The position numbers were made by a program, and so were the translations under genes. This document shows, piece by piece, positions 39,233 to 46,918 of a stretch of DNA of 64,000 nucleotides; position 1 is the stretch's first letter; each line of letters starts with the position of its first letter. Source of the stretch: [Clostridium] asparagiforme DSM 15981 (lineage in GTDB: Bacteria > Bacillota > Clostridia > Lachnospirales > Lachnospiraceae); NCBI GenBank assembly GCA_025149125.1, contig CP102272.1:2728001-2792000 (forward strand). The letters run 5' to 3'. Below the pieces are notes generated by a model. The model did no database searches. It was given only the letters and a program-made list of their open reading frames with translations, and was not told where the DNA came from.

Positions 39233-40225
39233 TTAGAGCCTGTCCTTTCTGCGGGGAGTGGGGGGCAGCTTTTTGACGATTGACTCGTTGTAGGCTATCG
39301 AACCATCCGGCGCCATGTAGGGGGATTTCTCTACAGTGTCAACAGCGTATTGCTTATACCATGCCGCACCGTCGGCGGAATGAACCGTTGTGTATTGGCC
39401 CTCGGGTGCAACATACTGATCTGCATGATACATTCCGAAAGCGATACCCTCCGGATGCTCGGCGGTAACTTCGGTGCCTGTGATACGCCCGCCGCCGATC
39501 TCAACATTCTGGTATTGGGGAATGTTTTCAGCGCCAGCTTCCAAAGCAGCGTGCCCCATGTAAGAGTGAAGAGCGTCAACAGCTTTCTCACCGGAAATTG
39601 TACCCATCTGGGTGATGTTCCCGGTGGCAACAGAACCGATCACATTGTTGGCGAAATTGCCGCCCTTGCTGACGGACGAAGTATAGATGTGGCCGCCGAT
39701 ACCCCCCGCAGCACCGCCTACGAGACCACCAAGGCCGGAGGCTTTTGTTTCTGAGGGAGTTGTCGCTGTTTTTACCGCATTGTTCGTGACCTTCCGGCCA
39801 ATTACCCCGGCCAGACCGCCGCTGGCAAAGCCGGCACCAAAGCCGCCGCCCTTACCACCACCGCCTGCATTCACATGGGTGGAATTGCTGCTGTGCCCAC
39901 CGCCGAAATGGTGGCTGGAAAAGCTCTTGAATCCACTGAAGCCCCGGGCGGCTATCATGGCTTCCGCCAACATACTGCCGCCGGTGTGGCCTACATTGAC
40001 TCCCAGACTTGCCATGAAGGAGTCGATTTTCTGTGATACTTTGAGAAAACCAATCGCACACATGAACCAAATCAGGACATTGCCGGATACTGCTTCTTTG
40101 CCTACGGCATCTACCTGCGCCTGCACTTCTTCCTCCGTAACGGCGGCAAAAGCGGGTTGGCAGCATAGACAGGCAAGAAGCCCGACCATGAGCGCAAGAA
40201 ACAGAATTCTTCTGAGTTTTTTCAT
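39233..40225 (-). CDS. Secreted or membrane Gly/Ser-rich transfer protein
   Basis: Starting at ATG 40225 (AAGGAGG upstream) the 330-residue protein has a signal peptide (ILFLALMVGLLACLCCQPAF), a second hydrophobic segment (VLIWFMCAIGFLKV), then a long Gly/Ala/Ser/His-rich part (GGGGKGGGFGAGFASGGLAG). The C-terminus is soluble. This order resembles TrbL/VirB6-associated proteins of Gram-positive T4SS, but no motif fixes the role. It is next to the VirB6-like gene, with 11 bases between. Confidence 0.65.
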   Translation of the reverse strand: MKKLRRILFLALMVGLLACLCCQPAFAAVTEEEVQAQVDAVGKEAVSGNVLIWFMCAIGFLKVSQKIDSFMASLGVNVGHTGGSMLAEAMIAARGFSGFKSFSSHHFGGGHSSNSTHVNAGGGGKGGGFGAGFASGGLAGVIGRKVTNNAVKTATTPSETKASGLGGLVGGAAGGIGGHIYTSSVSKGGNFANNVIGSVATGNITQMGTISGEKAVDALHSYMGHAALEAGAENIPQYQNVEIGGGRITGTEVTAEHPEGIAFGMYHADQYVAPEGQYTTVHSADGAAWYKQYAVDTVEKSPYMAPDGSIAYNESIVKKLPPTPRRKDRL

Positions 40226-40236
40226 TACGCCCCTCC

Positions 40237-40947
40237 TTAAAGCGAAAGCGGGTTGGAGATAAACGAACCAACCATGCTCGTAAATAGGCGCAGGCACCAG
40301 GCGTTCATAAGCAGCAGAAAAATCTGCCCGCCCAGCATCCGACACCAGGATTTCCAGATGTTTGATGTGGTTTGGCTTGCCCCCATCGCAAAAGCGACTG
40401 GTGCAGTATAGACCAGCACACCAAGCAATACATATCGTTCCGCTGCTTCAAGCAGCAGTTTCAGATAGTTCCATGCCAAAATGACGACCAGAATCAAAGT
40501 GATCAAGGCCACGGCTCCATTGGCACATACACCGATGATCACCAGCATCACCGAATTGAAATCAGCAAAGCTGAGGGGCGGCAGTTCCGAATCCATGATC
40601 CAGCGGTACGGGGTGCCGCCGATGGTCAGTATTGTGTTGATGATCTCGTCTGAAAAAAGTGCCAGCAGAATGAAGAGAACCGAGCGGATGCTCAGCTTCA
40701 CAGGATCTTCTGCCTCGATACCGGCGCTCAGACCAAAATTCTTAAACAGTTGCCATACCCAGTTGAGCAAAATCAGACCGACAGCCAGAGCTACAAAAAT
40801 CCCGTACATCGTCTCTGCGGCGGGGAAATAGCGCAGAAAAACGGTCATGTCACAACCAAGCGCGCCCAAAACCGAAGTAGTCACAAGGTCGAGACCTGCC
40901 ATGATCTGCTCTGCAATCCATTCAACGATGCCATCCAGGATACCCAT
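40237..40947 (-). CDS. VirB6/TrbL-like polytopic membrane protein
   Basis: This 236-residue protein has about five to six membrane helices (for example GIFVALAVGLILLNWVWQLF and ALITLILVVILAWNYLKLLL). It carries the AERYVLLGVLVYTAPVAFAM region typical of TrbL/VirB6 family channel proteins. It should form part of the inner-membrane channel. AAGGAGG precedes the ATG. It is the second gene of the transfer operon after the VirB2-like protein. Confidence 0.78.
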   Translation of the reverse strand: MGILDGIVEWIAEQIMAGLDLVTTSVLGALGCDMTVFLRYFPAAETMYGIFVALAVGLILLNWVWQLFKNFGLSAGIEAEDPVKLSIRSVLFILLALFSDEIINTILTIGGTPYRWIMDSELPPLSFADFNSVMLVIIGVCANGAVALITLILVVILAWNYLKLLLEAAERYVLLGVLVYTAPVAFAMGASQTTSNIWKSWCRMLGGQIFLLLMNAWCLRLFTSMVGSFISNPLSL

Positions 40948-40986
40948 AAATTACGCCTCCTTCCAGCGGGTGTAGAGTTGTCTCTG

Positions 40987-41385
40987 TCATCCAGCCCACT
41001 GACCGCCGGCAAACAGAGGCGTCACATAAGCCATGATAAAGCCCAATCCGTTGAGGATCGCCCAGGTGATACAGATGCGCTTCAGCCAAGCACGGCTTTC
41101 ATCGACGGTCCGGCCGGAGCGGGAGAAGTTCATCAACAGCAGGGCGACCGAGGCGGTCACAATGGCCGCAATGGTGGAAATGGCGACAATCTGCGTGTAG
41201 ACATCCTGCATGATCTCTTTGGCTTTAGACCAAACATCGGTTGCAGCGAAGGCCGGCTGACAGAAGACCAGCGACATCGTGACACAGAGAAAAGCCATAT
41301 AGGCGAGTTTGGCAGCGGAAAAATGATGCTGAGGCGTGCGGTCAGCATCTTTCCGCTTCGGCTGGGGAAGTTTCAGTTTCTTCAA
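40987..41385 (-). CDS. VirB2-like (DUF3852-type) small membrane protein
   Basis: TTG at 41385 follows GGAGGT by about 8 bases and gives 132 residues; an upstream TTG at 41427 has no ribosome site. The protein has a basic leader, a signal-like helix ending CQPAFA, and two hydrophobic segments (IVAISTIAAIVTASVALLLM; ICITWAILNGLGFIMAYVTP). Mature size and topology match VirB2/TrbC-like pilins, and the SRSGRTVDESRAWLKRI stretch fits DUF3852. It is the first gene after the promoter at 41.57 kb. Confidence 0.75.
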   Translation of the reverse strand: MKKLKLPQPKRKDADRTPQHHFSAAKLAYMAFLCVTMSLVFCQPAFAATDVWSKAKEIMQDVYTQIVAISTIAAIVTASVALLLMNFSRSGRTVDESRAWLKRICITWAILNGLGFIMAYVTPLFAGGQWAG

Positions 41386-41436
41386 TGTTTGAGGACCTCC
41401 AATCCAAATGTGATGATCGTTGCTCAAAAAGCAAAG

Positions 41437-41473
41437 AATAAGCCCACACCTGATTTACAGATGCGGGCTTATT
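41437..41473 (-). terminator. Hairpin in the leader of the transfer operon
   Basis: AATAAGCCC and GGGCTTATT form the outer stem with an inner CATCTG/CAGGTG stem. CTTTGCTTTTTGAG follows on the minus strand. It lies about 100 bases after the -10 at 41571 and before the first gene. Confidence 0.65.
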
Positions 41474-41570
41474 CCCGGGCCGGACGGCCGTTTGGACAGA
41501 AAAAAGCACCTCGGAAAAAGGCGCTGTTCTCTGTCCGTATTCGGTTTTGGGTGCAAGTTTGAGCATATTC

Positions 41571-41638
41571 AGTCTAACACATGGAGATTTACGCCTCAAG
41601 GGCAGAAACGCGCCAATTATTTTCCCGATATGTGCCAA
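41571..41638 (-). promoter_or_regulatory. Transfer-operon promoter with paired TTGGC repeats
   Basis: On the minus strand TAGACT (41571-41576, preceded by TGT) is 17 bases from TTGAGG (41594-41599). Two TTGGC repeats start at 41638 and 41616, exactly 22 bases apart. The block between the second repeat and the -10 aligns closely with 26673-26740, including a shared CTGCCCTT and a CGTAAATC stretch. A common activator is likely. Confidence 0.7.
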
Positions 41639-42190
41639 TTATTTGCCCTGCTTGTTTTCGCCGGCCTTCAAGTCTGGGAAAAATTGCTCCAGCACATCCA
41701 GGCTGTCCTTGGAGGTATATCCCCACAGCACGGAACTGAGGGCTTCGATGGCCTCCCGCCGCTTACGGTAATAGGTGCGGAAGGAAATATCCCGGATATG
41801 AGGACGCAGGTTCTCGATGATCTCCTCCACATTTTTCAGCTGCTGGGGGGAGAGGAAAGAGTAGTACAGAAGCCAGTAGTATGCTTCACCGTTTTTGTGC
41901 TTGGTGCGGAGCAGATCGACTGCCGAATCCAGCAATTTCAGCATTTTGTGGCTGCGCTCAATGCACTTGGCGTGATGCTCAATATCGCTGCCCGCCAGAT
42001 CGGCGCCGGCCAGGTAGACAGAATCCAGAAAATCCTCGATGGAAGTGCCATACTCGATCTCAAATTTTGTCCGGACATGCTGAACAGACAGCTCCAGGCT
42101 CCAAACCACATCACGGTATTTTTTCAGCAGCTTCCAGGTGTCGTGGTACAGCGGGTTTTCAGCAACATTCTTTTCGTCAAATTTCTTCAT
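41639..42190 (-). CDS. Putative ArpU/sigma-like regulator
   Basis: The 183-residue protein is helical and basic at its N-terminus (MKKFDEKNVAENPLYHDTWK). The C-terminal part (SFRTYYRKRREAIEALSSVL) resembles the DNA-contacting end of ArpU or sigma-like phage regulators. It begins with AAGGAGG upstream and forms a unit with the winged-helix gene at 42203. It ends right at the TTGGC repeats of the next promoter. Function inferred; it could also be a structural cytoplasmic protein. Confidence 0.5.
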   Translation of the reverse strand: MKKFDEKNVAENPLYHDTWKLLKKYRDVVWSLELSVQHVRTKFEIEYGTSIEDFLDSVYLAGADLAGSDIEHHAKCIERSHKMLKLLDSAVDLLRTKHKNGEAYYWLLYYSFLSPQQLKNVEEIIENLRPHIRDISFRTYYRKRREAIEALSSVLWGYTSKDSLDVLEQFFPDLKAGENKQGK

Positions 42191-42202
42191 GGTTATGCCT
42201 CC

Positions 42203-43342
42203 TTAATCGTTTTCAACAATGGGGTTGAGAGTAAGTTCAAAACTTGCGACCTGCTTGTTGCCGCACAACACAGCCAGGCCTAAGCGCAGCACCGTTTGAT
42301 CGCGCGCGCGGGGTAGTAATACTTCCCGGCAGTCGCCCGATAAAGGATATAACTTGTAGTGAGAGAGGGAGCATCCAAAGCACGAAATCCCTTGTGCCAT
42401 CAGGATTTGCGCCATTTTCTGCAGGATGATTTCAATGTGAGATTTTGAAACGCTGGAGAGTTCGTCTGAAACGATGACCTCATGCTCCATGGTGGGCGCT
42501 TCCTGGTCAACACAGCCCTCCGCAGGAAGCTCCAGACGGATATTGAGTGTCATAGCGACCTCCTCTTTGTCCACCAGCACATCAGATATTTCAAACATGG
42601 TGGACAAGTAGTTTTTAAGATAGATCACGCTGCCGTGGCGGCCGGGGAAGGACATGAGGGAAATATAGTCCAGGGCGGACAGCTTTTTAAGAACACGGCC
42701 AACGGTGGCCCGGGAAAGGCCCCAGCGAGCAGCAAGTTCCGTATAGGTGACCAAAGGGTTGCCGGTGCCGTTGCGAAAATAGGCTACAGGCCCAAGCGCC
42801 GACCCCTGCACTTGACTGTCGTTGTAGATGGCTGAGACCCATAGATCCAGCACGATGTCCATTTCAGAACAGCGGTCAGAGCTGATCAGATCAGTAACGA
42901 TGGATACCGGCAGAAAGAAAAAACCGGTGTCCTTTTGACAGGGAGCGTTATACTCCAGAACTGTGTTATGCCGGGCCCAGTTCCGGATTTTATAGCGGAT
43001 CACATTCCCTCGCCCCAGAGAGGAGAAGTCAATGAGATGACGCTGCTGAAGCTCTCCCAGGATGGAAAGCGCCTGACACTGGAAACGAGTCCGAAACCAT
43101 TGAGAAAGCTCTTTGAGCGTACAGACCCATTCGCCGGGATAGACGGTGTAGCTGATGCCATCAATTCGCCGGTATGAGGTGCGGAAGTTTGCAAAGCTGC
43201 AAAGCACGGTATAATAAAAAAGGCCGGAGCCGCCGCTTGCGCGAATGCTCCGGTCATCTATCAGACGATGGATAAACTGTCGGTAAATCCGACAACGTGG
43301 ATAGTCCACCACCTGTTTAATTTGTAATTGATAGGCTGGCAT
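42203..43342 (-). CDS. Putative regulator/initiator with two winged-helix segments
   Basis: ATG at 43342 follows AAAAAGGAG and gives 379 residues. One winged-helix segment lies near residues 45-125 (VYPGEWVCTLKELSQWFRTR, ALSILGELQQRHLIDFSSLG) and a second near 195-260 (YTELAARWGLSRATVGRVLK, LSALDYISLMSFPGRHGSVI). The C-terminal ~110 residues are unassigned. Two winged helices are typical of plasmid Rep initiators and of some transcription factors. It is the first gene of the element and sits next to the TGGC repeat array, so it is the best candidate to bind these repeats. Confidence 0.6.
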   Translation of the reverse strand: MPAYQLQIKQVVDYPRCRIYRQFIHRLIDDRSIRASGGSGLFYYTVLCSFANFRTSYRRIDGISYTVYPGEWVCTLKELSQWFRTRFQCQALSILGELQQRHLIDFSSLGRGNVIRYKIRNWARHNTVLEYNAPCQKDTGFFFLPVSIVTDLISSDRCSEMDIVLDLWVSAIYNDSQVQGSALGPVAYFRNGTGNPLVTYTELAARWGLSRATVGRVLKKLSALDYISLMSFPGRHGSVIYLKNYLSTMFEISDVLVDKEEVAMTLNIRLELPAEGCVDQEAPTMEHEVIVSDELSSVSKSHIEIILQKMAQILMAQGISCFGCSLSHYKLYPLSGDCREVLLPRARDQTVLRLGLAVLCGNKQVASFELTLNPIVEND

Positions 43343-43403
43343 AAGAATCTCCTTTTTATATATAAGGTATGAAATTGGATTGCACTGCGAAAAAATCGTT
43401 GAC

Positions 43404-43432
43404 TTGAACATCTCTGGGGCTTATGCTATACT
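43404..43432 (+). promoter_or_regulatory. Outward-facing promoter at the element's right end
   Basis: TTGAAC (43404-43409) is 17 bases from TATACT (43427-43432), which is preceded by TGC as in an extended -10. It points out of the element through the repeat array towards the hybrid metG ORF at 43633. Confidence 0.65.
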
Positions 43433-43519
43433 TGTTTCTGTATGAATCTGCTTGCTGATGCTGGCAGTATCCATGCAGGCTTTACTCTTCCTGGGGCTGT
43501 TGCCTTTCAAAGCAATGTA

Positions 43520-43597
43520 GCCATTCATTGTGCCAATTTTAAGCCATCTTCGAGCCAATTCTGAGCCACTACAACTTTTTACAACTTTCCCACAACT
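43520..43597. repeat. Helically phased short-repeat array at the element end
   Basis: Read on the minus strand, three AGTTGT units (10-11 bases apart) are followed by five TGGC units (11, 11, 11 and 12 bases apart). The phasing puts all units on one DNA face. The array could be iterons, arm-type integrase or excisionase sites, or an activator site related to the TTGGC repeats at 26.7 and 41.6 kb. Confidence 0.65.
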
Positions 43598-43632
43598 TTT
43601 GCTCAAAACCAAACGGCGCAGGAAGGCATGAA

Positions 43633-44193
43633 ATGGAATCAAAGCTGTATGAAGAATGTCATGAAGGTGGCGGTTTTATGGCACAACAGGCTATGTTGAA
43701 ACAAGATGAAACGGTCAGAACTCAAATCCCGACCATGAAGACCCTGGGCGGCTCCGACGCGCCCAAGAAGGCTGAGAAGGCCGCCCCGGAAGCTGCCGTC
43801 AAGGCTCCGGAGCCCATCGACTTCTCCAAGGTTAAGATCGAGCCGCTCTTCGAGGAGCAGGTTGATTTCGACACCTTCAGCAAGTCCGATTACCGGGCGG
43901 TTAAAATTAAGGACTGCGTGGCCGTTCCCAAGAGCAAAAAGCTGCTCCAGTTCACCCTGGACGACGGCTCCGGCACGGACCGCACGATCTTAAGCGGCAT
44001 CCACGAGTATTACGAGCCGGAAGAGCTGATCGGAAAGACCGCCATCGCCATCGTCAACCTGCCGCCCCGCAAGATGATGGGGATCGATTCCTGTGGGATG
44101 CTGATCTCCGCGGTGCACGAGGAGGATGGAAAAGAAGGGCTGAACCTTTTGATGGTGGACGACCGGATTCCGGCGGGGGCGAAGCTGTACTAA
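43633..44193 (+). pseudogene. metG: MetRS C-terminal tRNA-binding domain fused to an element-derived N-terminus
   Basis: The 186-residue ORF ends with a complete MetRS C-terminal dimerisation/tRNA-binding domain (FSKSDYRAVKIKDCVAVPKS, then NLPPRKMMGIDSCGMLISAV) preceded by its Ala/Lys/Pro linker. The catalytic core is missing. The first ~35 codons are AT-rich and unrelated, and the switch to GC-rich codons is sharp near 43.74 kb. The likeliest cause is integration of the element into metG, with the 5' part at the far end. Starts at 43633 or 43678 both have ribosome sites. A free tRNA-binding protein could still be made. Confidence 0.72.
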
Positions 44194-44249
44194 GGGAGCT
44201 TTGGGATAACGCCGGAAACGTATATACAGAATTTTAAAACACATGAAGT

Positions 44250-44296
44250 AAAAGGGATTGCATGCTAATACCTGGTATTAGCCGCAATCCCTTTTT
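44250..44296. terminator. Bidirectional terminator between metG tail and LysR gene
   Basis: AAAAGGGATTGC and GCAATCCCTTTT form the outer stem, with GCTAATACC/GGTATTAGC inside. A T-tract follows on the plus strand and A-rich sequence precedes it, so it can serve both convergent genes. Confidence 0.8.
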
Positions 44297-44313
44297 TGCT
44301 GCAATAAACCGGC

Positions 44314-45306
44314 TTACCCCTGCTGGGGAGGAGGACACGCAGAAAGCCGGCTCAGATCCTGACGCTCCAGCGTGTCCAGCGCTTCCACGGTAAGCTGGAT
44401 AAAATCCTTTACGAAGTGGTTTAAATAGCGCTGCTTATGGTAGATCAGCGTGATTGAGGTGGTGACCGGCTTCCCGTTCTGGCAAAGGGGGAAGACGTTC
44501 ACGTCTCTCGCTAATTGAGGCAGCCAGTTGCAGAGGTTCATGTGGGAAGTGAAGCCCGCGGCCAATCCGCGGTTGCACAGAGGGATAATCATGGTGGTGT
44601 GTTTGGACGTATAGTGGATGTCAGGGGTGCAGCGGGCGGCTTGAAAGCATTGCATAACCCGTTCGCCCAAGCGGTTTTGTATGGTGGGGATCATGAAGGG
44701 AATGCGGCTGAAATTGGACATATCAGCGCCCTTAAGCGAGTTTTCCTTCAGGAATTTCGTCTCGTCCGGCGTGTAATATTTGTACAAAAGCCTGTCGGAC
44801 ACGCAGAAGTAGATCGGATCCTCGTGGGTGGAGTGGGACTGGATATTGGGATAAGTCCCCTCGATATAGGCGCCTACGGCAAAGTCCAGCTGGTTTTTCT
44901 GAATCAGGCGCTCCAGCTCGTTGTTGGTGCTTTCGATGGTGCTGACCAATACTTTGGGGTAAAGCGCATTGTATTTTTCCAGCACCTGGGGCAGATACGC
45001 GTTGCACCGGGGAGAGGTTACCCCGATGGTGATCAGGCCGGAATCGCTGTTGCCAAGGTCGGCAAGCACGGCCAAAAGTCTTTTTTCATCGGAAAAGATG
45101 GTTTCCGCATACTTTAAGACTTCCTGTCCTGCGGCGGTCAGCTGCAGGCGCGGCTGGCGGTTGAACAGGCGCGTGCCGTAGTAATCCTCGACCCGGCGGA
45201 TATGGTTGCTTAAGGTTTGCTGGCTGATGAACAGCCGCTCCGATGTTTCGGTAATGCTGAGGGATTTAGCGGTTTCCATAAAGTAGTTCAGGCTTTCCAG
45301 CTCCAT
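44314..45306 (-). CDS. LysR-family transcriptional regulator
   Basis: The 330-residue protein has the LysR N-terminal HTH (LNYFMETAKSLSITETSERL, FISQQTLSNHIRRVEDYYGT) and a full effector domain. It is divergent from the transporter-catabolic operon at 45496, with a symmetrical box between, so it probably activates that operon in response to its substrate. AAAGGAG lies 8 bases before the ATG. The effector is not known. Confidence 0.92.
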   Translation of the reverse strand: MELESLNYFMETAKSLSITETSERLFISQQTLSNHIRRVEDYYGTRLFNRQPRLQLTAAGQEVLKYAETIFSDEKRLLAVLADLGNSDSGLITIGVTSPRCNAYLPQVLEKYNALYPKVLVSTIESTNNELERLIQKNQLDFAVGAYIEGTYPNIQSHSTHEDPIYFCVSDRLLYKYYTPDETKFLKENSLKGADMSNFSRIPFMIPTIQNRLGERVMQCFQAARCTPDIHYTSKHTTMIIPLCNRGLAAGFTSHMNLCNWLPQLARDVNVFPLCQNGKPVTTSITLIYHKQRYLNHFVKDFIQLTVEALDTLERQDLSRLSACPPPQQG

Positions 45307-45357
45307 AAAGTGCTCTCCTTTATACCATAAGAAATTTTGTGGTTTTCACAAAAATAC

Positions 45358-45390
45358 ATAACTTTATTTAAGTTATCAATAGTGTATAAT
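45358..45390 (+). promoter_or_regulatory. LysR box and promoter of the catabolic operon
   Basis: ATAACTT-N5-AAGTTAT (45358-45376) is a perfect inverted repeat containing T-N11-A. A TATAAT (45385-45390) follows, and the box covers the place of a poor -35. This is the usual layout of a LysR-activated promoter. Confidence 0.7.
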
Positions 45391-45495
45391 AAAACTAACA
45401 AGTTTGCAAGCTTATTGTTAAAAGTGCTACATCACGTTTGAATTTTTACGGGGAAACAGTTTCTTGTATATTAACGATTGAGGAGGGAGTTCGGT

Positions 45496-46836
45496 ATGAA
45501 CACTACTTTAGTTGCAATAGGCTTTGCAATGGTCATTATTCTAATCGCTTTATTATTAAGCGGTAAAACGGTGCCTATGGTTGCATTCGTGCTTGTGTCG
45601 TTTGTGGGAGCGCTGCTGGCGGGATTTTCGCTTCCCGATATCAGCACCTTTGTGGGGGATGGCGTAAAAACAGTGATTAACAGCGTGGGTATGGCAATGT
45701 TTGCAACCGCGTTTTTTACCATCATGACATCCATTGGCGTATTTGATCCGCTGGTCCGGTTTTTATCCAAATACGCGGGAAACGTTACGATTATCTTTTT
45801 GATTACATATCTGATCGCAACTGTCGGACATTTTGACACGGGAACGACCAGCACAATCCTTCTGACGATCCCGATGATGCTTCCGCTGTACCGCAAATTC
45901 CATATTCGTGTGGAGTGGATGTTCCTGATGATCGGTATGGCGGTGGCTATGATGAATCTGCTTCCAATGGGAGGGGGGATCATCGGACTGTCGGCTGTCT
46001 CCGGCATAGACGTGGGCGTGCTGTTTAATCAGATCGTTCCGGTTATCGCCGTCGGCTGGGGTATCAATATTATCCTGATTGTGGCGGTTTACAGCAAAAT
46101 GGAGAAGAAGCGCATCGCAAAAATGTCGGATGAGTCCAAGCGGGCCCAGGACGATGAGTACCGCGCTCTCCTCGAAGTGGGACGCAAAGGAACCGAGCTT
46201 CAGGAGATCAAAATGGACCTCAAATATTGGGCCAACCTGATTTTGACGCTGGTCACCGTCGCTGTGGTATTTATGGACATTGTGCGCGCCTACTTCGTGT
46301 TTATGATCGCATTTATGATCGCGCTCCTGCTTAACTACAAGGGAAACAAGGCAAAACAGGATGTAGTCAAGCTCTGCGCGGGAAACTGTTATCCCATCGC
46401 GGCCGTTATGATGTGTGCAGGCGTATTCGTGGGCGTCATGAGCGGGAGCGGTATGCTTACGGAAATGGCCGGCTTTATCGTATCCCTGATTCCGGACAGC
46501 ATGCACAGCGTCTACAATGTACTGCTTGCGGTAATCTGTACTCCTATGAGCATTGCTCTTGGGTCCCAGGCCTATTACTACGGCTTTAGCCCGCTGCTTC
46601 TGGAGGTTGGAACGACCATGGGCGTTTCCACCCTTTCCACCATTGCGACCCTGCAGATCACGCAGAACGCCTTTGGATTCATCACTCCGGTATCCGCCGT
46701 AAATCACCTTGCCTGCGGCATGCTGGGCCGTGATATTAAGGATGTGTTCCGATTCTGCTTCCCCAAGCTTTTGCTGATGTTAGCGATTCAGTTTACGCTG
46801 TCGATTCTGGTGGGACTGATCGCCATGGGAGCGTAA
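45496..46836 (+). CDS. CitMHS-type carboxylate transporter
   Basis: From ATG 45496 the 446-residue membrane protein has about 11-12 helices. The stretch VGHFDTGTTSTILLTIPMML followed by PLYRKF corresponds to the GHLDGDGATT...PLY signature of CitMHS metal-citrate/H+ symporters, and LLPMGGGIIGLS to their second loop. It should import a di- or tricarboxylate, possibly complexed with a divalent metal. It is the first gene of the LysR-controlled operon. GGAGGG precedes the start; the upstream in-frame start at 45478 lacks one. Confidence 0.82.
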   Translation: MNTTLVAIGFAMVIILIALLLSGKTVPMVAFVLVSFVGALLAGFSLPDISTFVGDGVKTVINSVGMAMFATAFFTIMTSIGVFDPLVRFLSKYAGNVTIIFLITYLIATVGHFDTGTTSTILLTIPMMLPLYRKFHIRVEWMFLMIGMAVAMMNLLPMGGGIIGLSAVSGIDVGVLFNQIVPVIAVGWGINIILIVAVYSKMEKKRIAKMSDESKRAQDDEYRALLEVGRKGTELQEIKMDLKYWANLILTLVTVAVVFMDIVRAYFVFMIAFMIALLLNYKGNKAKQDVVKLCAGNCYPIAAVMMCAGVFVGVMSGSGMLTEMAGFIVSLIPDSMHSVYNVLLAVICTPMSIALGSQAYYYGFSPLLLEVGTTMGVSTLSTIATLQITQNAFGFITPVSAVNHLACGMLGRDIKDVFRFCFPKLLLMLAIQFTLSILVGLIAMGA

Positions 46837-46918
46837 ACCGCAGATAAAACAAACTGACCAGTCGGGGAACGCCGGCGTTACTGGCAGCCGTTCCCTGATA
46901 TTCATGAAAGGAGAGTTT

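Larger units (their letters stand above)
1097..43740 (-). mobile_element. Integrative/conjugative-type element carrying T4SS and Tad pilus (left end outside window)
   Basis: Almost all genes from 1.1 to 43.3 kb are on the minus strand and include a type IV secretion core (VirB2-, VirB6-, VirB4-, VirD4-like), a cell-wall peptidase, SSB, DUF932, sigma-like factors, a complete Tad-type pilus set and an AbiE cassette. The right boundary is inferred at about 43.70-43.74 kb, where codon use switches abruptly to GC-rich inside an ORF whose 3' part is the MetRS C-terminal domain. No relaxase, integrase or second att site is visible, so the element is probably longer than the window. The left limit given is only that of the gene run. 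Confidence 0.75.

Noticed and set aside
43520..43597. CRISPR-like repeat array
   Set aside because: Units are 4-6 bases with 10-12 base period and no spacers of CRISPR size; no cas genes are present.
43421..43642. A 73-codon minus-strand frame across the repeat array
   Set aside because: Its translation is mostly the repeats themselves and no ribosome site is present.
43633..44193. Independent chaperone-type tRNA-binding protein (CsaA/YtpR)
   Set aside because: The Ala/Lys/Pro linker and domain sequence are those of the MetRS C-terminus, and the N-terminus is foreign in composition.
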